NCBI GenBank assembly: GCA_964478515.1
Contig: CAYZIL010000008.1
Coordinates: 9,141 to 73,140, forward strand
From: HGM13233 sp964478515
Lineage (GTDB): Bacteria; Bacillota; Clostridia; Oscillospirales; Ruminococcaceae
DNA length: 64,000 bases
Direction: 5' to 3'
Of this stretch, positions 49,396 to 58,546 are shown piece after piece. The position numbers were made by a program, and so were the translations under genes. The notes under the pieces were generated by a model. That model ran no database searches, was not told the origin of the DNA, and was given only the letters and a program-made list of their open reading frames with translations. Position 1 is the first letter of the stretch; each line of letters begins with the position of its first letter.

Positions 49396-51120
49396 CTAAA
49401 TCAATTCGCTGAGCGAATTTTTTAAGTATTCTTCGACCTGCGCCGCTGTGTGCAGCGAGCGGGCCGTGTCGGCAAGCTCGCGGGCCTTTTGCGTGCTCAG
49501 TCCACGAATTACGCGCTTTATTTGCGCGACGGACGCGAGCCCCATACTCAGCTTGCGCATGCCAAGACCAATAAGTACCGGTGCCGCAAGCACGTCGCCG
49601 CCGAGCTCGCCGCACACGCAAATGGGCTTGCCGGCCTTGTTGAACTGTTCGACAACGTAACCGATAAGCCGGAACATTGCCGGGTGGTAGCTCTGGTAAT
49701 AGCTGCTGACGGCCGGGTTGAGCCGGTCGACAGCTGTGGAGTACTGGCAAAGGTCGTTGGTGCCTATACTGGCAAAGTCGACCTCCTGCGCGGCTATGTC
49801 GGCAATAATTGCTATTGAGGGTATTTCTATCATTATACCGAGCTTGACGTTCGGCGCGTAGGGGATGTTGTCGGCGTCCAGTTCTTTTTTTACATCGTCA
49901 ATTATCTGCTTTGCGCGGTGGATGTCGTCCATACTGCCGACCATCGGCAGCATTATCCACAAGTTGCCGTGCACCGACGCGCGCAGCGCGGCGCGCAGCT
50001 GGGTGCGGAATATGTCTATCTCGTCGAAGCACAGCCGCAGCGCGCGCTTGCCGAGAAAGGGGTTGTCCTCTTTGGGCAGGTTCATGCATTGCAGTGTCTT
50101 GTCGCCGCCGATGTCGAGTGTGCGCAGCGTCACCGGACGCTCGCCGAAGCGCTGCAGCACTTTTTTGTAAATATCGTACTGTTCGTCCTCGGTTGGCAGC
50201 ACATCGCGGCCCATATAGAGAAACTCTGTGCGAAACAGTCCGACAAGGTCGACGTACTTTTCGCCCTCAAGCTCGGTCGCGTCGGCCGAGCCGATGTTCA
50301 GCCCCAGCTCTATGCGCGCGCCGTCTGCCGTTACCGGCTCGCTGTCAATATATTTTTTAACATCCGCGGCTTTTTTAAGGTAAGCGGCGCGCTTTTCGCC
50401 GTATTCGGCGCACATGGCGCTGTCGGGCTCGCAGAACAGGTTTCCGTTCACGGCGTCGACAACTACGTCGGCGTCGTTTTGTATAAAGCCCATCAGGCCG
50501 CTGACGCCCAGCAGCGCCGGTATTTCGTAGCTGCGCGCAATAATTGCCGAGTGTGAGGTGGCGCCGCCGACCTCGGTGACAATCGCCAGCACTTTGCTGC
50601 GGTCGAGCGTCGCCGTGTCAGAGGGAAAAAGGTCGTGCGCGGCAACAATAACGGGTTTTTCCAGCGAGGCAAGGTTGCGCTCTATGCGCCCGACCCAGTT
50701 GCGCAAAAGCCGGTTGCGCACGTCAAACAAGTCGGCGACACGCTCGGCAATAAGCGGGTCTTTCGTCTTGCTGATAAGCTTGACGAACTTGCCGTAGGTT
50801 TTGAATATTGCCCAGTCGGGGCAACAGAGATCCTCGCTGACGAGCTCGGTAATCTCCTCGTCTATGGCCTCGTCGTCAAGTATCTCAATGTGCGCCGCAA
50901 ATATTTTTGCCTTGTCCGGGTCGTTTTGTGAAAGCTTTTCAATAATCGCGTCCAACTCGGCGCGCGCTGCGCTTTTGGCGGCGCGGTAGCGCTCCAAATA
51001 GTCGTCGACCGCCTCTTTCGCAATCTCGCTCTCGGTTATTTTCGGGTCAAAAGGCTCGTAGCGGTATACCGGACCGACGGCGATTCCTTTTGAAACTGGG
51101 TTTCCCTTGTACTGCTGCAT
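49396..51120 (-). CDS. ptsI: Phosphoenolpyruvate-protein phosphotransferase (enzyme I)
   Basis: A 574-residue enzyme that takes phosphate from phosphoenolpyruvate and passes it to HPr. Motifs: KGIAVGPVY at the N-terminus, the phospho-His in GGATSHSAIIARS (near residue 188), the PEP-binding GLFRTEFLYM and CGELGGD, and SIGTNDLCQYS near residue 445. Length and order of the PEP-utiliser, mobile and TIM-barrel domains are normal. It starts 12 bases after the Cof hydrolase and appears to be part of the long lepA-hemW cluster. Confidence 0.95.
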   Translation of the reverse strand: MQQYKGNPVSKGIAVGPVYRYEPFDPKITESEIAKEAVDDYLERYRAAKSAARAELDAIIEKLSQNDPDKAKIFAAHIEILDDEAIDEEITELVSEDLCCPDWAIFKTYGKFVKLISKTKDPLIAERVADLFDVRNRLLRNWVGRIERNLASLEKPVIVAAHDLFPSDTATLDRSKVLAIVTEVGGATSHSAIIARSYEIPALLGVSGLMGFIQNDADVVVDAVNGNLFCEPDSAMCAEYGEKRAAYLKKAADVKKYIDSEPVTADGARIELGLNIGSADATELEGEKYVDLVGLFRTEFLYMGRDVLPTEDEQYDIYKKVLQRFGERPVTLRTLDIGGDKTLQCMNLPKEDNPFLGKRALRLCFDEIDIFRTQLRAALRASVHGNLWIMLPMVGSMDDIHRAKQIIDDVKKELDADNIPYAPNVKLGIMIEIPSIAIIADIAAQEVDFASIGTNDLCQYSTAVDRLNPAVSSYYQSYHPAMFRLIGYVVEQFNKAGKPICVCGELGGDVLAAPVLIGLGMRKLSMGLASVAQIKRVIRGLSTQKARELADTARSLHTAAQVEEYLKNSLSELI

Positions 51121-51132
51121 TTTTCGCTCCTT

Positions 51133-52011
51133 TTATATCTGCTCTTTATTTATGCACTGTAATATTTTCGCGACGCCCAACGCCACGCCGTCGGCGTCGT
51201 TGCTCGCACAGACGAAGTCGGCGCGCTGCTTGACGTCGTTCGGGGCGTTGTCCATAGCCACCGCCAGACCCGCGGCGGCAAACATCGGCAGGTCATTGTA
51301 AAAGTCGCCGAAGGCGCAAACGGCGCTGTCTTCAAGTCCCAATATCCGCGCTGCCGCGCGGGCGCCGTCGCCCTTGTTAACGCCGGCGGCGACTATCTCC
51401 ATACAGTCCGGGTCGGAGAAGAAGAAGTCGAACTCCGTTTTTGTTTTCAGGTAAGCTTCAACTTTTTCGTGGATTGTGCGCGGCTCGCCGCGGCGGCGCT
51501 GAACGAGAAACTTGGTAATTTTGCGCGCGCCGGCGTCGGCGTCGCCGTAATATTCAAGCCGCATCTGCGCAAGACCGGCAGCGCGCGCGGACTCGTTGTA
51601 AACGCGAAATTTCTCTATGCGCTCGCTGTCGCGCGCGAACAGGGATTGCTGCTCGCTGAGCGTCACAACGTCGGCGCCGAGACTTTGACAGTAGGCCAGC
51701 AACCGCAGCGCCGCGCCGGGCTCTGGCAGTCGCTCATACACAACCGCGCCGCTGCCGGCGTCGAATATCTGCGCGCCGTTGGCGGTTATTACCGGCCCGC
51801 TCAAATTCAGTTCGCGCACAAAGTACCCGAGCATTGACCAGACCCGTCCGGTACAAAAGGTAAAGTGTACCCCGGCGGCGCGCGCCGCCGCGGCCGCGGC
51901 GCATGTTGCCGCGCTCAAGCGCTTTTTTGAGTCGAGCAGCGTGCCGTCCATGTCGGCAACTATAAGTCTTATTTGCTGCGCGCGCTGCGAAAACTGCGCC
52001 GCGCTCAGCAC
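51133..52011 (-). CDS. HAD-superfamily phosphatase, Cof type
   Basis: A 292-residue HAD IIB hydrolase: motif I VADMDGTLLDS (near residue 18), motif II FCTGR, motif III lysine region VNKGDGARAAA and motif IV FGDFYNDLPMF. Cof enzymes dephosphorylate sugar phosphates, flavin precursors or pyridoxal phosphate. It overlaps the nudix gene upstream by 7 bases. The substrate is unknown. Confidence 0.9.
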   Translation of the reverse strand: MLSAAQFSQRAQQIRLIVADMDGTLLDSKKRLSAATCAAAAAARAAGVHFTFCTGRVWSMLGYFVRELNLSGPVITANGAQIFDAGSGAVVYERLPEPGAALRLLAYCQSLGADVVTLSEQQSLFARDSERIEKFRVYNESARAAGLAQMRLEYYGDADAGARKITKFLVQRRRGEPRTIHEKVEAYLKTKTEFDFFFSDPDCMEIVAAGVNKGDGARAAARILGLEDSAVCAFGDFYNDLPMFAAAGLAVAMDNAPNDVKQRADFVCASNDADGVALGVAKILQCINKEQI

Positions 52012-52424
52012 GCCGAGCGGCTCTCTATAAATTCACGCGCCTTTTGCAGCACCTTGCGGTCGTTGCGGTAACTCAGCGCCGTGCCGGCGTCATCCAGCGG
52101 CAGCCAGCGCGCAGCGCTGACCTCCTCGGGCTGCAAGCTCAGCTTGCTGTCAATGTCCACCACAGTCGCAAAATAGCGCACCGTTTTCATGCAGCCGGGC
52201 TTGGGCGAGTATTTGACCGTGGCGCTGAAGCCCTGTTCGGGTTCTACGCGCAGTCCGGTTTCTTCCAGGACTTCTCTTTTGGCGGTTTGCAGTTGGGTCT
52301 CGCCGCTCTCAATATGTCCTTTCGGAAACGACCAGTGGCCGCCCTTAAGGTTTTGTGTCAGCAGTATCTTCCAGCCGCCGTCAGCGGCAAAAATGACACA
52401 GCCGCACGAATATTCGTATTTCAT
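52005..52424 (-). CDS. NUDIX hydrolase
   Basis: A 139-residue pyrophosphohydrolase with a complete Nudix box G-x5-E-x7-REUxEExGU (from GHIESGETQ to REVLEETGL, near residue 38). The start MKYEYSCGCVIF and the short length resemble diadenosine-tetraphosphate or (di)nucleotide-polyphosphate hydrolases. It lies 25 bases after hemW and overlaps the Cof gene. Confidence 0.9.
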   Translation of the reverse strand: MKYEYSCGCVIFAADGGWKILLTQNLKGGHWSFPKGHIESGETQLQTAKREVLEETGLRVEPEQGFSATVKYSPKPGCMKTVRYFATVVDIDSKLSLQPEEVSAARWLPLDDAGTALSYRNDRKVLQKAREFIESRSAC

Positions 52425-52449
52425 TGCAGCCTCTTTCCCGCGGCGCCGC

Positions 52450-53562
52450 TCAAATCATTTGCGCAAGTATCTCGTTGGAGACGAGAAAACCCCGCACGGT
52501 AAAACGGACGACGTCGCCGTCAAAAATCAAGAATTCCGCCTCGGCCAGTTCTCTCATCACGGTCAGTTTTTCTTCTTTGAAGCGGTAGTTATACAATTTG
52601 TATAGTTTTTCTAACGATAAACCTTCTGTTGTGCGCATACGGCAGATAATGTAGTCGGTGGCGTCAACAGCGCCCTCGTCGTGCAGCAATTCCACTCCGC
52701 CGTCAGGGACATTTTCGCTGTAAAGCCGGCAAAACTGCGCAAGGTCGCGCTCGCAGCTGTAGCGGCGGCCGGCAATGCTGCTGTGCGCGCCCGGGCCGAT
52801 GCCAATATAGTCCTCGCAATTCCAGTATTTCAAATTGTGCCGGCCGCGCTTGCCGTCGCGGGCGAAATTTGAAATTTCGTACTGAGCAAAACCGTAGCCG
52901 GCAAGCTCCCCGACACACTGCTCGTAGAGGTCTGCGGCGGTGTCGTCGTCTATTGGACCGTCGGGCCAGCGCTGCGCATAGGGAGTGCCCGGCATTATTT
53001 TCAGCAGATAAGCGGAAATATGTGTCAACGGCAGCGCGGCGAGCCGGGCGAGCGTGCGCGACAGCGACCGGGCAGTCATGCCCGGTATCGCCAGCATGAC
53101 GTCGGCGCTGACATTGTTAAAACCGGCCGCAAAGGCGAGCCTTAACGCTTTAAGCGCGCCGGCGGAATCGTGTCGGCGGCCGAGCGCTGCGAGTTCGCCG
53201 TCGTCCAGCGACTGCACGCCGAGCGAAAGCCGGTTGACGCCGGCGGCGCGCAGCGCACCGAGCAGTTCTGCCGTACAGTCGGCGGGGTTCAGCTCACAGC
53301 TGACCTCGGCGTCAGCGCCTATTTTATAGTTGTCGAAAGCGGCGCGCGCCAAGCGGGTTATCTGCTGCGGCGTCAATTGCGAGGGCGTGCCGCCGCCGAA
53401 ATACAGCGAGTCGGCCGCCGGCGCGGGCAGTGCGCGCATTTGGTTTTGCGCCGCGGCGACATAAGTCTCTTTTGCAGTGCCGTTTGCGGCCAGGGAATAA
53501 AAATCGCAATAGGGACATTTGCGCGCGCAAAAAGGGACATGGACGTATACGCCGGCACTCAT
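52450..53562 (-). CDS. hemW: HemW-type radical SAM protein (coproporphyrinogen oxidase-like)
   Basis: A 370-residue radical SAM protein. The [4Fe-4S]-binding motif is CARKCPYCDF (near residue 12), followed by SLYFGGGTPS and the C-terminal HemN-type domain with YIGIGPGAHS and TTEGLSLEKL. HemW is thought to be a heme chaperone; it lacks the oxygen-independent oxidase extension of HemN. The ATG at 53562 overlaps the lepA stop (ATGA), the widely conserved lepA-hemW arrangement. Confidence 0.93.
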   Translation of the reverse strand: MSAGVYVHVPFCARKCPYCDFYSLAANGTAKETYVAAAQNQMRALPAPAADSLYFGGGTPSQLTPQQITRLARAAFDNYKIGADAEVSCELNPADCTAELLGALRAAGVNRLSLGVQSLDDGELAALGRRHDSAGALKALRLAFAAGFNNVSADVMLAIPGMTARSLSRTLARLAALPLTHISAYLLKIMPGTPYAQRWPDGPIDDDTAADLYEQCVGELAGYGFAQYEISNFARDGKRGRHNLKYWNCEDYIGIGPGAHSSIAGRRYSCERDLAQFCRLYSENVPDGGVELLHDEGAVDATDYIICRMRTTEGLSLEKLYKLYNYRFKEEKLTVMRELAEAEFLIFDGDVVRFTVRGFLVSNEILAQMI

Positions 53563-55358
53563 TCGTCGAGCTTGAGCACTGCGGTAAATGCCTCGCTGGG
53601 CACCTGTACGCTGCCGAGCTGCCGCATTTTCTTTTTGCCCTCTTTCTGCTTTTCCAGCAGCTTCTTTTTGCGGGTGATGTCGCCGCCGTAGCACTTGGCC
53701 AGCACGTCCTTGCGCATGGCTTTAACCGTCTCGCGCGCTATTATGCGCCCGCCCACGGCGGCCTGTATCGGCACTTCAAAAAGCTGGCGGGGAATATTGT
53801 CCTTTAATTTTTGCGCGACCGTGCGCCCGCGGTTGTAGGCCTTGTCGGTGTGGACTATAAACGACAGCGCGTCGACCGCCTCGCCGTTTATAAGAAAGTC
53901 CAACCGCACCAGTTTGCTCTCGCGGAAACCGTCAAGCTCGTAATCGTAGCTCGCGTAGCCGCGGCTGCGGCTTTTGAGCGAGTCGAAAAAGTCGTAGATT
54001 ATTTCACCGAGCGGCATTTCGTAGTGAAGATCCACCCGCTCGGCGGTGAGGTATTTCATGTCGACGAACACGCCGCGGCGGTCCTGGCAAAGCTCCATAA
54101 TAGTGCCGACATATTCCGACGGCGTGTAGATATGCGTCGCGGCAAAGGGCTCCTCCGCCTTGGCAATTACCGAAGGGTCGGGGTAGGCGGTGGGATTGTC
54201 GACCATCATCACCGTGCCGTCGGTTTTGGTTATGCGGTAGACGACGCTGGGAATGGTGGTTATTAAGTCGAGGTCAAACTCGCGCTCCAGGCGCTCGACA
54301 ATGATTTCCAGGTGCAAAAGGCCCAAAAAGCCGCAGCGGAAACCGAAGCCCAGCGCCGCCGAGGTGTCGCCCTCAAACGAGAGCGAGGCGTCGTTGAGCT
54401 GCAATTTTTCCAGCGCGTCACGCAGCTCGCCATAGCGGGCGCCGTCGGCCGGGTAGATACCGCAAAAGACCATCGGCACCGCTTTGCGGTAGCCTGGCAG
54501 CGGCTCGGCCGCCGGCCGCTCGGCCGCGGTAACGGTATCGCCGACGCGGGTGTCGCGCACTGTTTTTATGCTCGCCGTTATATAGCCGACTTCGCCGGCA
54601 ACAAGGCTTTCGCACTCAAACAACCGCTGTGCGCCCATATGACCCAGCTCAACAATCGTAAACTCGGCACCGGTCTGCATAAGCCGAATGCGCTCGCCTT
54701 TTTTTACTGTGCCGTCGACGACGCGCACATTAATTATAACGCCCTTGTAGCTGTCATAGACGCTGTCGAATATCAGCGCCTTGAACGGCGCTTTTTCGTC
54801 GCCGTGCGGCGCCGGCACGTCGCTGATGACGCGCTCTATAACCTCGGCAATGTTGGTGCCGCGCTTGGCGGAAATGCGCGGCGCGTCCATTGCGGGAATG
54901 CCGATCTCGTCCTCAATTTCCTTGGCCACGCGTTCGGGGTCGGCAGAATTTAGGTCTATTTTATTCAACACGGGCACTATTTCCAGACCGTGGTCGGCCG
55001 CCAAATAGGTGTTGGCCAGCGTCTGCGCCTCTACGCCCTGGGTCGAGTCGACAACCAGCACCGCGCCCTCACACGCCGCGAGCGAGCGCGAAACTTCGTA
55101 GCCGAAGTCGACGTGGCCCGGGGTGTCAATCAAATTAAGCTCGTAGGTCTTGCCGTCACGCGCCAGGTAACTCATAGTGACGGCGCGCGCTTTTATTGTT
55201 ATACCGCGCTCCTGCTCAAGCTCCATGTCGTCGAGCACCTGCGAGGTCATAGTGCGCTCGTCCACGGCCGAGCACAGCTCAAGTATGCGGTCAGCCAGCG
55301 TGGACTTGCCGTGGTCAATATGGGCTATTATGCAAAAGTTGCGGATGTTTTCCTGCAT
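53559..55358 (-). CDS. lepA: Elongation factor 4 (LepA)
   Basis: A 599-residue ribosomal GTPase that can back-translocate stalled ribosomes. It has the G1 IAHIDHGKST, switch II DTPGHVDFGYE, NKID, domain II, the EF-G-like domains with RCGFLGLLHLE, and the LepA-specific C-terminal domain ending GDITRKKKLLEKQKEGKKKM. Length equals the family norm. It probably begins the lepA-hemW-nudix-cof-ptsI-ptsH transcript from an extended -10 promoter. Confidence 0.96.
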   Translation of the reverse strand: MQENIRNFCIIAHIDHGKSTLADRILELCSAVDERTMTSQVLDDMELEQERGITIKARAVTMSYLARDGKTYELNLIDTPGHVDFGYEVSRSLAACEGAVLVVDSTQGVEAQTLANTYLAADHGLEIVPVLNKIDLNSADPERVAKEIEDEIGIPAMDAPRISAKRGTNIAEVIERVISDVPAPHGDEKAPFKALIFDSVYDSYKGVIINVRVVDGTVKKGERIRLMQTGAEFTIVELGHMGAQRLFECESLVAGEVGYITASIKTVRDTRVGDTVTAAERPAAEPLPGYRKAVPMVFCGIYPADGARYGELRDALEKLQLNDASLSFEGDTSAALGFGFRCGFLGLLHLEIIVERLEREFDLDLITTIPSVVYRITKTDGTVMMVDNPTAYPDPSVIAKAEEPFAATHIYTPSEYVGTIMELCQDRRGVFVDMKYLTAERVDLHYEMPLGEIIYDFFDSLKSRSRGYASYDYELDGFRESKLVRLDFLINGEAVDALSFIVHTDKAYNRGRTVAQKLKDNIPRQLFEVPIQAAVGGRIIARETVKAMRKDVLAKCYGGDITRKKKLLEKQKEGKKKMRQLGSVQVPSEAFTAVLKLDE

Positions 55359-55390
55359 GTGTTGCTCTTTCCTGTGGTCTTTATTGAAAT

Positions 55391-55399
55391 ATTATAGCA
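55391..55399 (-). promoter_or_regulatory. Extended -10 promoter element of lepA
   Basis: Minus strand TGCTATAAT (TG at 55399-55398), about 35 bases before the lepA ATG. There is no good -35, as is common with extended -10 promoters. Confidence 0.55.
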
Positions 55400-55423
55400 T
55401 ACCAGCCGCCGAACTGACCAAAA

Positions 55424-55447
55424 AAAGCCCCGTTTGCACGGGGCTTT
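55424..55447 (-). terminator. Terminator of spoIIP
   Basis: AAAGCCCCGT / ACGGGGCTTT with TTGC loop, followed on the minus strand by seven T. Confidence 0.9.
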
Positions 55448-55471
55448 CGGGTAGAATTATTTTCAACAATT

Positions 55472-56578
55472 TTATGCAAGTTGTTTAAGCGCCGCCACAA
55501 GCACCTCGCCCAGCAGTCGGCCGGTATACTGCGCTTCCGCCAGCGAGTTGCCGTGCGAGCCTATTTCTATAAGCAGCGCGCCGGTGCTCATGTTCTGGTT
55601 ATAGCGGCGGTAATCGACCAGCACCGGTCGGGCAAGCCCCGGGTAGAGCTGCGCCGCCGTGTCCTGAATTAGGCCGGCAAGACGCAGATTGTAAAGGCAG
55701 TTGGGCATTTCCATTGTGCCGTCGTCAATGCCAGATATTATCATGAACTGGGCCGCTTTTTGCCCGTTTATCTCCACCACCGGCTTGTAGCGCACGCCGT
55801 CGGACTCTATACCGTCGCGGTGCAGGTCCAGTACCACACTTATGCTCGGGTAAAGCGCCAGGTACTCCGCTATGGTCTGTCTGCTGCGCGAATAGGCGCC
55901 GTTGTAGGCCGGGTAGTCGTGCTGCACGTCGCTTTGCACCGTACAAATTCCGTTGGCGTTGAGCACCGCCGCCGTCACCGCGCCGACGCTGACCATGTTG
56001 AGAGAATTGTCCGTACTGCGCGTAGAGTAGGAATAGTCGTAATACCCCACGTCATAGCGGTCGTAACACTCTGTGGCGTGGGTATGGTATATCAACACCT
56101 GCGGCTCGTCAGAATTGAGCTCAATAGTTATTTCCGGCGTCAGCGCCGCGGCTGCCGCCAGGGTGTCGCTGTCCGTTTCGGTCTTGTTGTAAAGCGCGCC
56201 GCTGCCGCGCCAGAAATAAGCCGAGGAACTGCCGGGAGAATACGAGGTTTCAACTATTGTGCCGCGACTTTCCGCCGGTATGTTCTCGGCGCCGCTGTTA
56301 TCTGTCGGCGCCACAGCGTCAGCCGCCGTTTCCGGCTGCGCTTCCACATACCAGTTTTCAAAGCCCGGCGTGCTGTCGTCGTTGACCGAGGCCGTCAGCG
56401 GCTGCGGTTGGGTTACGGCGCTCAGCGCCGCCGCCGGAAAAAGCACGCTCAACCCAAGCGCCGCGAGCGTGTCGGCAGCTCGCGGCAGGTTGAGCGCGGC
56501 AGCGCCCAGCGCGGCCGCGCTCAACAGCGCCACCGCCGCCAGCGACAGGTCATGTCCTTTTTTTTCGCGTTTTTTCAC
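55472..56578 (-). CDS. spoIIP: Stage II sporulation protein P
   Basis: A 368-residue amidase/endopeptidase needed for septal thinning and engulfment. It has a hydrophobic N-terminal segment, a low-complexity linker and the catalytic domain with QVLIYHTHATE (zinc-binding His and Glu), VVLDLHRDG, and LLIEIGSHGNS near the end. A GTG start at 56578 with GGAGG 6 bases upstream is chosen; the frame is open 11 codons further but without a site. SpoIIP normally works with SpoIID and SpoIIM, which are not in the window. Confidence 0.93.
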   Translation of the reverse strand: MKKREKKGHDLSLAAVALLSAAALGAAALNLPRAADTLAALGLSVLFPAAALSAVTQPQPLTASVNDDSTPGFENWYVEAQPETAADAVAPTDNSGAENIPAESRGTIVETSYSPGSSSAYFWRGSGALYNKTETDSDTLAAAAALTPEITIELNSDEPQVLIYHTHATECYDRYDVGYYDYSYSTRSTDNSLNMVSVGAVTAAVLNANGICTVQSDVQHDYPAYNGAYSRSRQTIAEYLALYPSISVVLDLHRDGIESDGVRYKPVVEINGQKAAQFMIISGIDDGTMEMPNCLYNLRLAGLIQDTAAQLYPGLARPVLVDYRRYNQNMSTGALLIEIGSHGNSLAEAQYTGRLLGEVLVAALKQLA

Positions 56579-56670
56579 GGTACACCTCCCGCAGCGCCGC
56601 GCCGCTTTCAACTGTGATAATTGTATGCGGCGCTCACGCCCGCAATAACAAAATCAAAATAAAAAAAACA

Positions 56671-56699
56671 TTGATTTTTGGCGGTTGTAATGGTATGAT
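56671..56699 (+). promoter_or_regulatory. Promoter of rpsT
   Basis: TTGATT (56671-56676), 17-bp spacer, TATGAT (56694-56699). Confidence 0.65.
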
Positions 56700-56736
56700 T
56701 ATGCTTGCTGTACGGCAGCGCAAAGGAGGTGGGACC

Positions 56737-57006
56737 ATGCCGAACATCAAATCTCAGAAAAAGCGCGTAATCACTTCCGCCAAGGCGGCAATAGCCAACA
56801 AGGCGGTCAAGAGCAATCTCAAATCCACACTCAAAAAGGCTGACGTTGCCATCGCCGACAATGCCGAGGACAAAGAGTCCGTGCTGCGCGCAGCAGTTTC
56901 CACTGTTGACAAAGCCGCCAAAAAGGGCATTATCAAAAAGAATACCGCCAATCGCCGCAAAGCGGCGCTTGCGCGCAAGGCATCCGCAGTTAAGAGCGCT
57001 GAGTGA
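56737..57006 (+). CDS. rpsT: 30S ribosomal protein S20
   Basis: An 89-residue, highly basic ribosomal protein: MPNIKSQKKRVITSAK at the start, then VDKAAKKGIIKKNTANRRKA, both diagnostic. AAGGAGG precedes the ATG. It is divergent from spoIIP, the position at which gpr is found next to rpsT in many Bacillota; no gpr is present. Confidence 0.96.
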   Translation: MPNIKSQKKRVITSAKAAIANKAVKSNLKSTLKKADVAIADNAEDKESVLRAAVSTVDKAAKKGIIKKNTANRRKAALARKASAVKSAE

Positions 57007-57018
57007 TTCACACAAAAC

Positions 57019-57050
57019 GAGCCGCAGACCACCGGTCTGCGGCTCATTTT
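57019..57050. terminator. Terminator shared by rpsT and spoVAE
   Basis: GAGCCGCAGACC (57019-57030) pairs with GGTCTGCGGCTC (57034-57045), then ATTTTCTTT; on the minus strand GTTTTG follows. Confidence 0.8.
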
Positions 57051-57062
57051 CTTTAAGCGACG

Positions 57063-57419
57063 TCAGCTTTGGTCTTTTGAGCGGAATATCAGCGCGACGA
57101 CGAGTCCGCACATGAGCGAGGCGGCAATGCCGGCCGCGGCGGCGGTAAATCCGCCCGTAAGCACGCCCAGCAGTCCGCGCTCGGCAACCGCCTCTTTGAC
57201 GCCGGTATAGAGCAGATGTCCGAAACCGACGATAGGCACCGTTGCACCGGCGCCGGCAAATTCTGCGAGCGGCCCGTACAGTCCCAATGCACTCAGTATC
57301 ACCCCCGTTACAACGAAGCCGGTAAGAATGCGCGCCGGCGTTAGTTTTGTGTAATCAATTAGCACCTGTCCCACAAGACAAATAGCGCCGCCGACCAAAA
57401 AAGCGATAAGATACTCCAT
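57063..57419 (-). CDS. spoVAE: Stage V sporulation protein AE
   Basis: A 118-residue membrane protein with three or four helices and family motifs FLVGGAICLVGQVLID, LTPARILTGFVVTGVILSALGLY and VPIVGFGHLLYTGVKEAV. It completes the minimal SpoVAC-AD-AE dipicolinate channel whose other two genes lie 38.5 kb away on the opposite strand. The separation from spoVAC-spoVAD is unusual, since they usually form one operon. Confidence 0.9.
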   Translation of the reverse strand: MEYLIAFLVGGAICLVGQVLIDYTKLTPARILTGFVVTGVILSALGLYGPLAEFAGAGATVPIVGFGHLLYTGVKEAVAERGLLGVLTGGFTAAAAGIAASLMCGLVVALIFRSKDQS

Positions 57420-57507
57420 AACTTCACCTCAAGCTTATTTTCTGCCGCCCTGCTTTGAATATGCGCCCTCGCTCGCGCCGCGGCGCACAAAAGTTAATAT
57501 TTACGCG

Positions 57508-57536
57508 TTTACAAACGGTTATAATACGATTATAAT
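57508..57536 (+). promoter_or_regulatory. Promoter of the sppA-RDD-pepT operon
   Basis: TTTACA (57508-57513), 17-bp spacer, TATAAT (57531-57536). Confidence 0.75.
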
Positions 57537-57586
57537 TAATTATGTTTATTCATCAGCGCACTGTCGCTGCCAAAAGAGGTATTTTA

Positions 57587-58546
57587 ATGACTAAAAAGCA
57601 AATAATCGGCATTGTTGTCGCCGCCGTGGCATTTATTGCCGTCGGGGTGAGCAGCGTTATGTCAAAAGCGCTCGTCGGCTCGCTGAGCAGCGCCGTTATC
57701 GACTCCGGCGTCCAGTCCAGCACCGCGCCGAGCGAGGCATACATCGGCGTGCTGGCCATAGAGAGCAGCATTGCCTCCACCTACAATTCTGCCGGCGAGG
57801 CTATCAGCGGCTCGCCGCTGGCACTTATTGAAAGCTTTGCCGCCGACGCCGACTGCCGCGGCATAATGCTCTATCTCAACTCGCCGGGCGGTTCGGTCTA
57901 CGGCACAGACGAGGTCTACCGCGCGCTGCTCGACTACAAGCAGCAGACCGGCAACCCGGTCTATGCCTGGGGCGCAAGCACCGTTGCCTCCGGCGCCTAT
58001 TATATTTCCTGCGCCGCCGACGAGTTTACCGCCGACCGCAACTGCTGGGTCGGTTCAATAGGCGTTTACGTTCAGCACACCGACGTCTCGGCACTGATTG
58101 ACTCTCTCGGAATTGACGTCACCTATATCACAACCGGCGAAAACAAAGCCATGGGCAATATCTACACGCCGCTCACCGAAGAGCAGCTGGCAATTTACCA
58201 GGCGCTTATTGACTCCGCCTACGAACAGTTTCTCGGCATTGTCATGGACGCGCGCGGTTACAGCCGCGACGAGCTGCTGCCGATAGCCGACGGGCGCGTC
58301 TACACCGCCGACCAGGGGCTTGAAAACGGCCTTATTGACGGCATAGAAACCTACGACGAGGCCTGCGCGCGCGCAATGAGCGAGTGCGGCGCCGCAAGTA
58401 TGTATGCGCCGCGCGAGTCGGTCAGCTGGCTCGACTCGCTCACCTCGCAGCTGGCGGCGTTGCTGCCGCGCAGCGACACCCAGTCGGCGCTCGATTTTAT
58501 TGAAAATGCCGACGACCAGACGGTGATGTATTATGCCGAATTCTGA
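57587..58546 (+). CDS. sppA: Signal peptide peptidase SppA
   Basis: A 319-residue S49 peptidase with one N-terminal transmembrane helix (residues about 7-25) and the extracellular catalytic domain. The Ser nucleophile is in ASTVASGAYYIS (near residue 136) and the general-base Lys in TTGENKAMG (near 187); GIMLYLNSPGGSVYG is the preceding strand and oxyanion loop. SppA clears signal-peptide remnants from membranes. AAGAGG precedes the ATG at 57587. It overlaps the RDD gene by 14 bases. Confidence 0.9.
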   Translation: MTKKQIIGIVVAAVAFIAVGVSSVMSKALVGSLSSAVIDSGVQSSTAPSEAYIGVLAIESSIASTYNSAGEAISGSPLALIESFAADADCRGIMLYLNSPGGSVYGTDEVYRALLDYKQQTGNPVYAWGASTVASGAYYISCAADEFTADRNCWVGSIGVYVQHTDVSALIDSLGIDVTYITTGENKAMGNIYTPLTEEQLAIYQALIDSAYEQFLGIVMDARGYSRDELLPIADGRVYTADQGLENGLIDGIETYDEACARAMSECGAASMYAPRESVSWLDSLTSQLAALLPRSDTQSALDFIENADDQTVMYYAEF

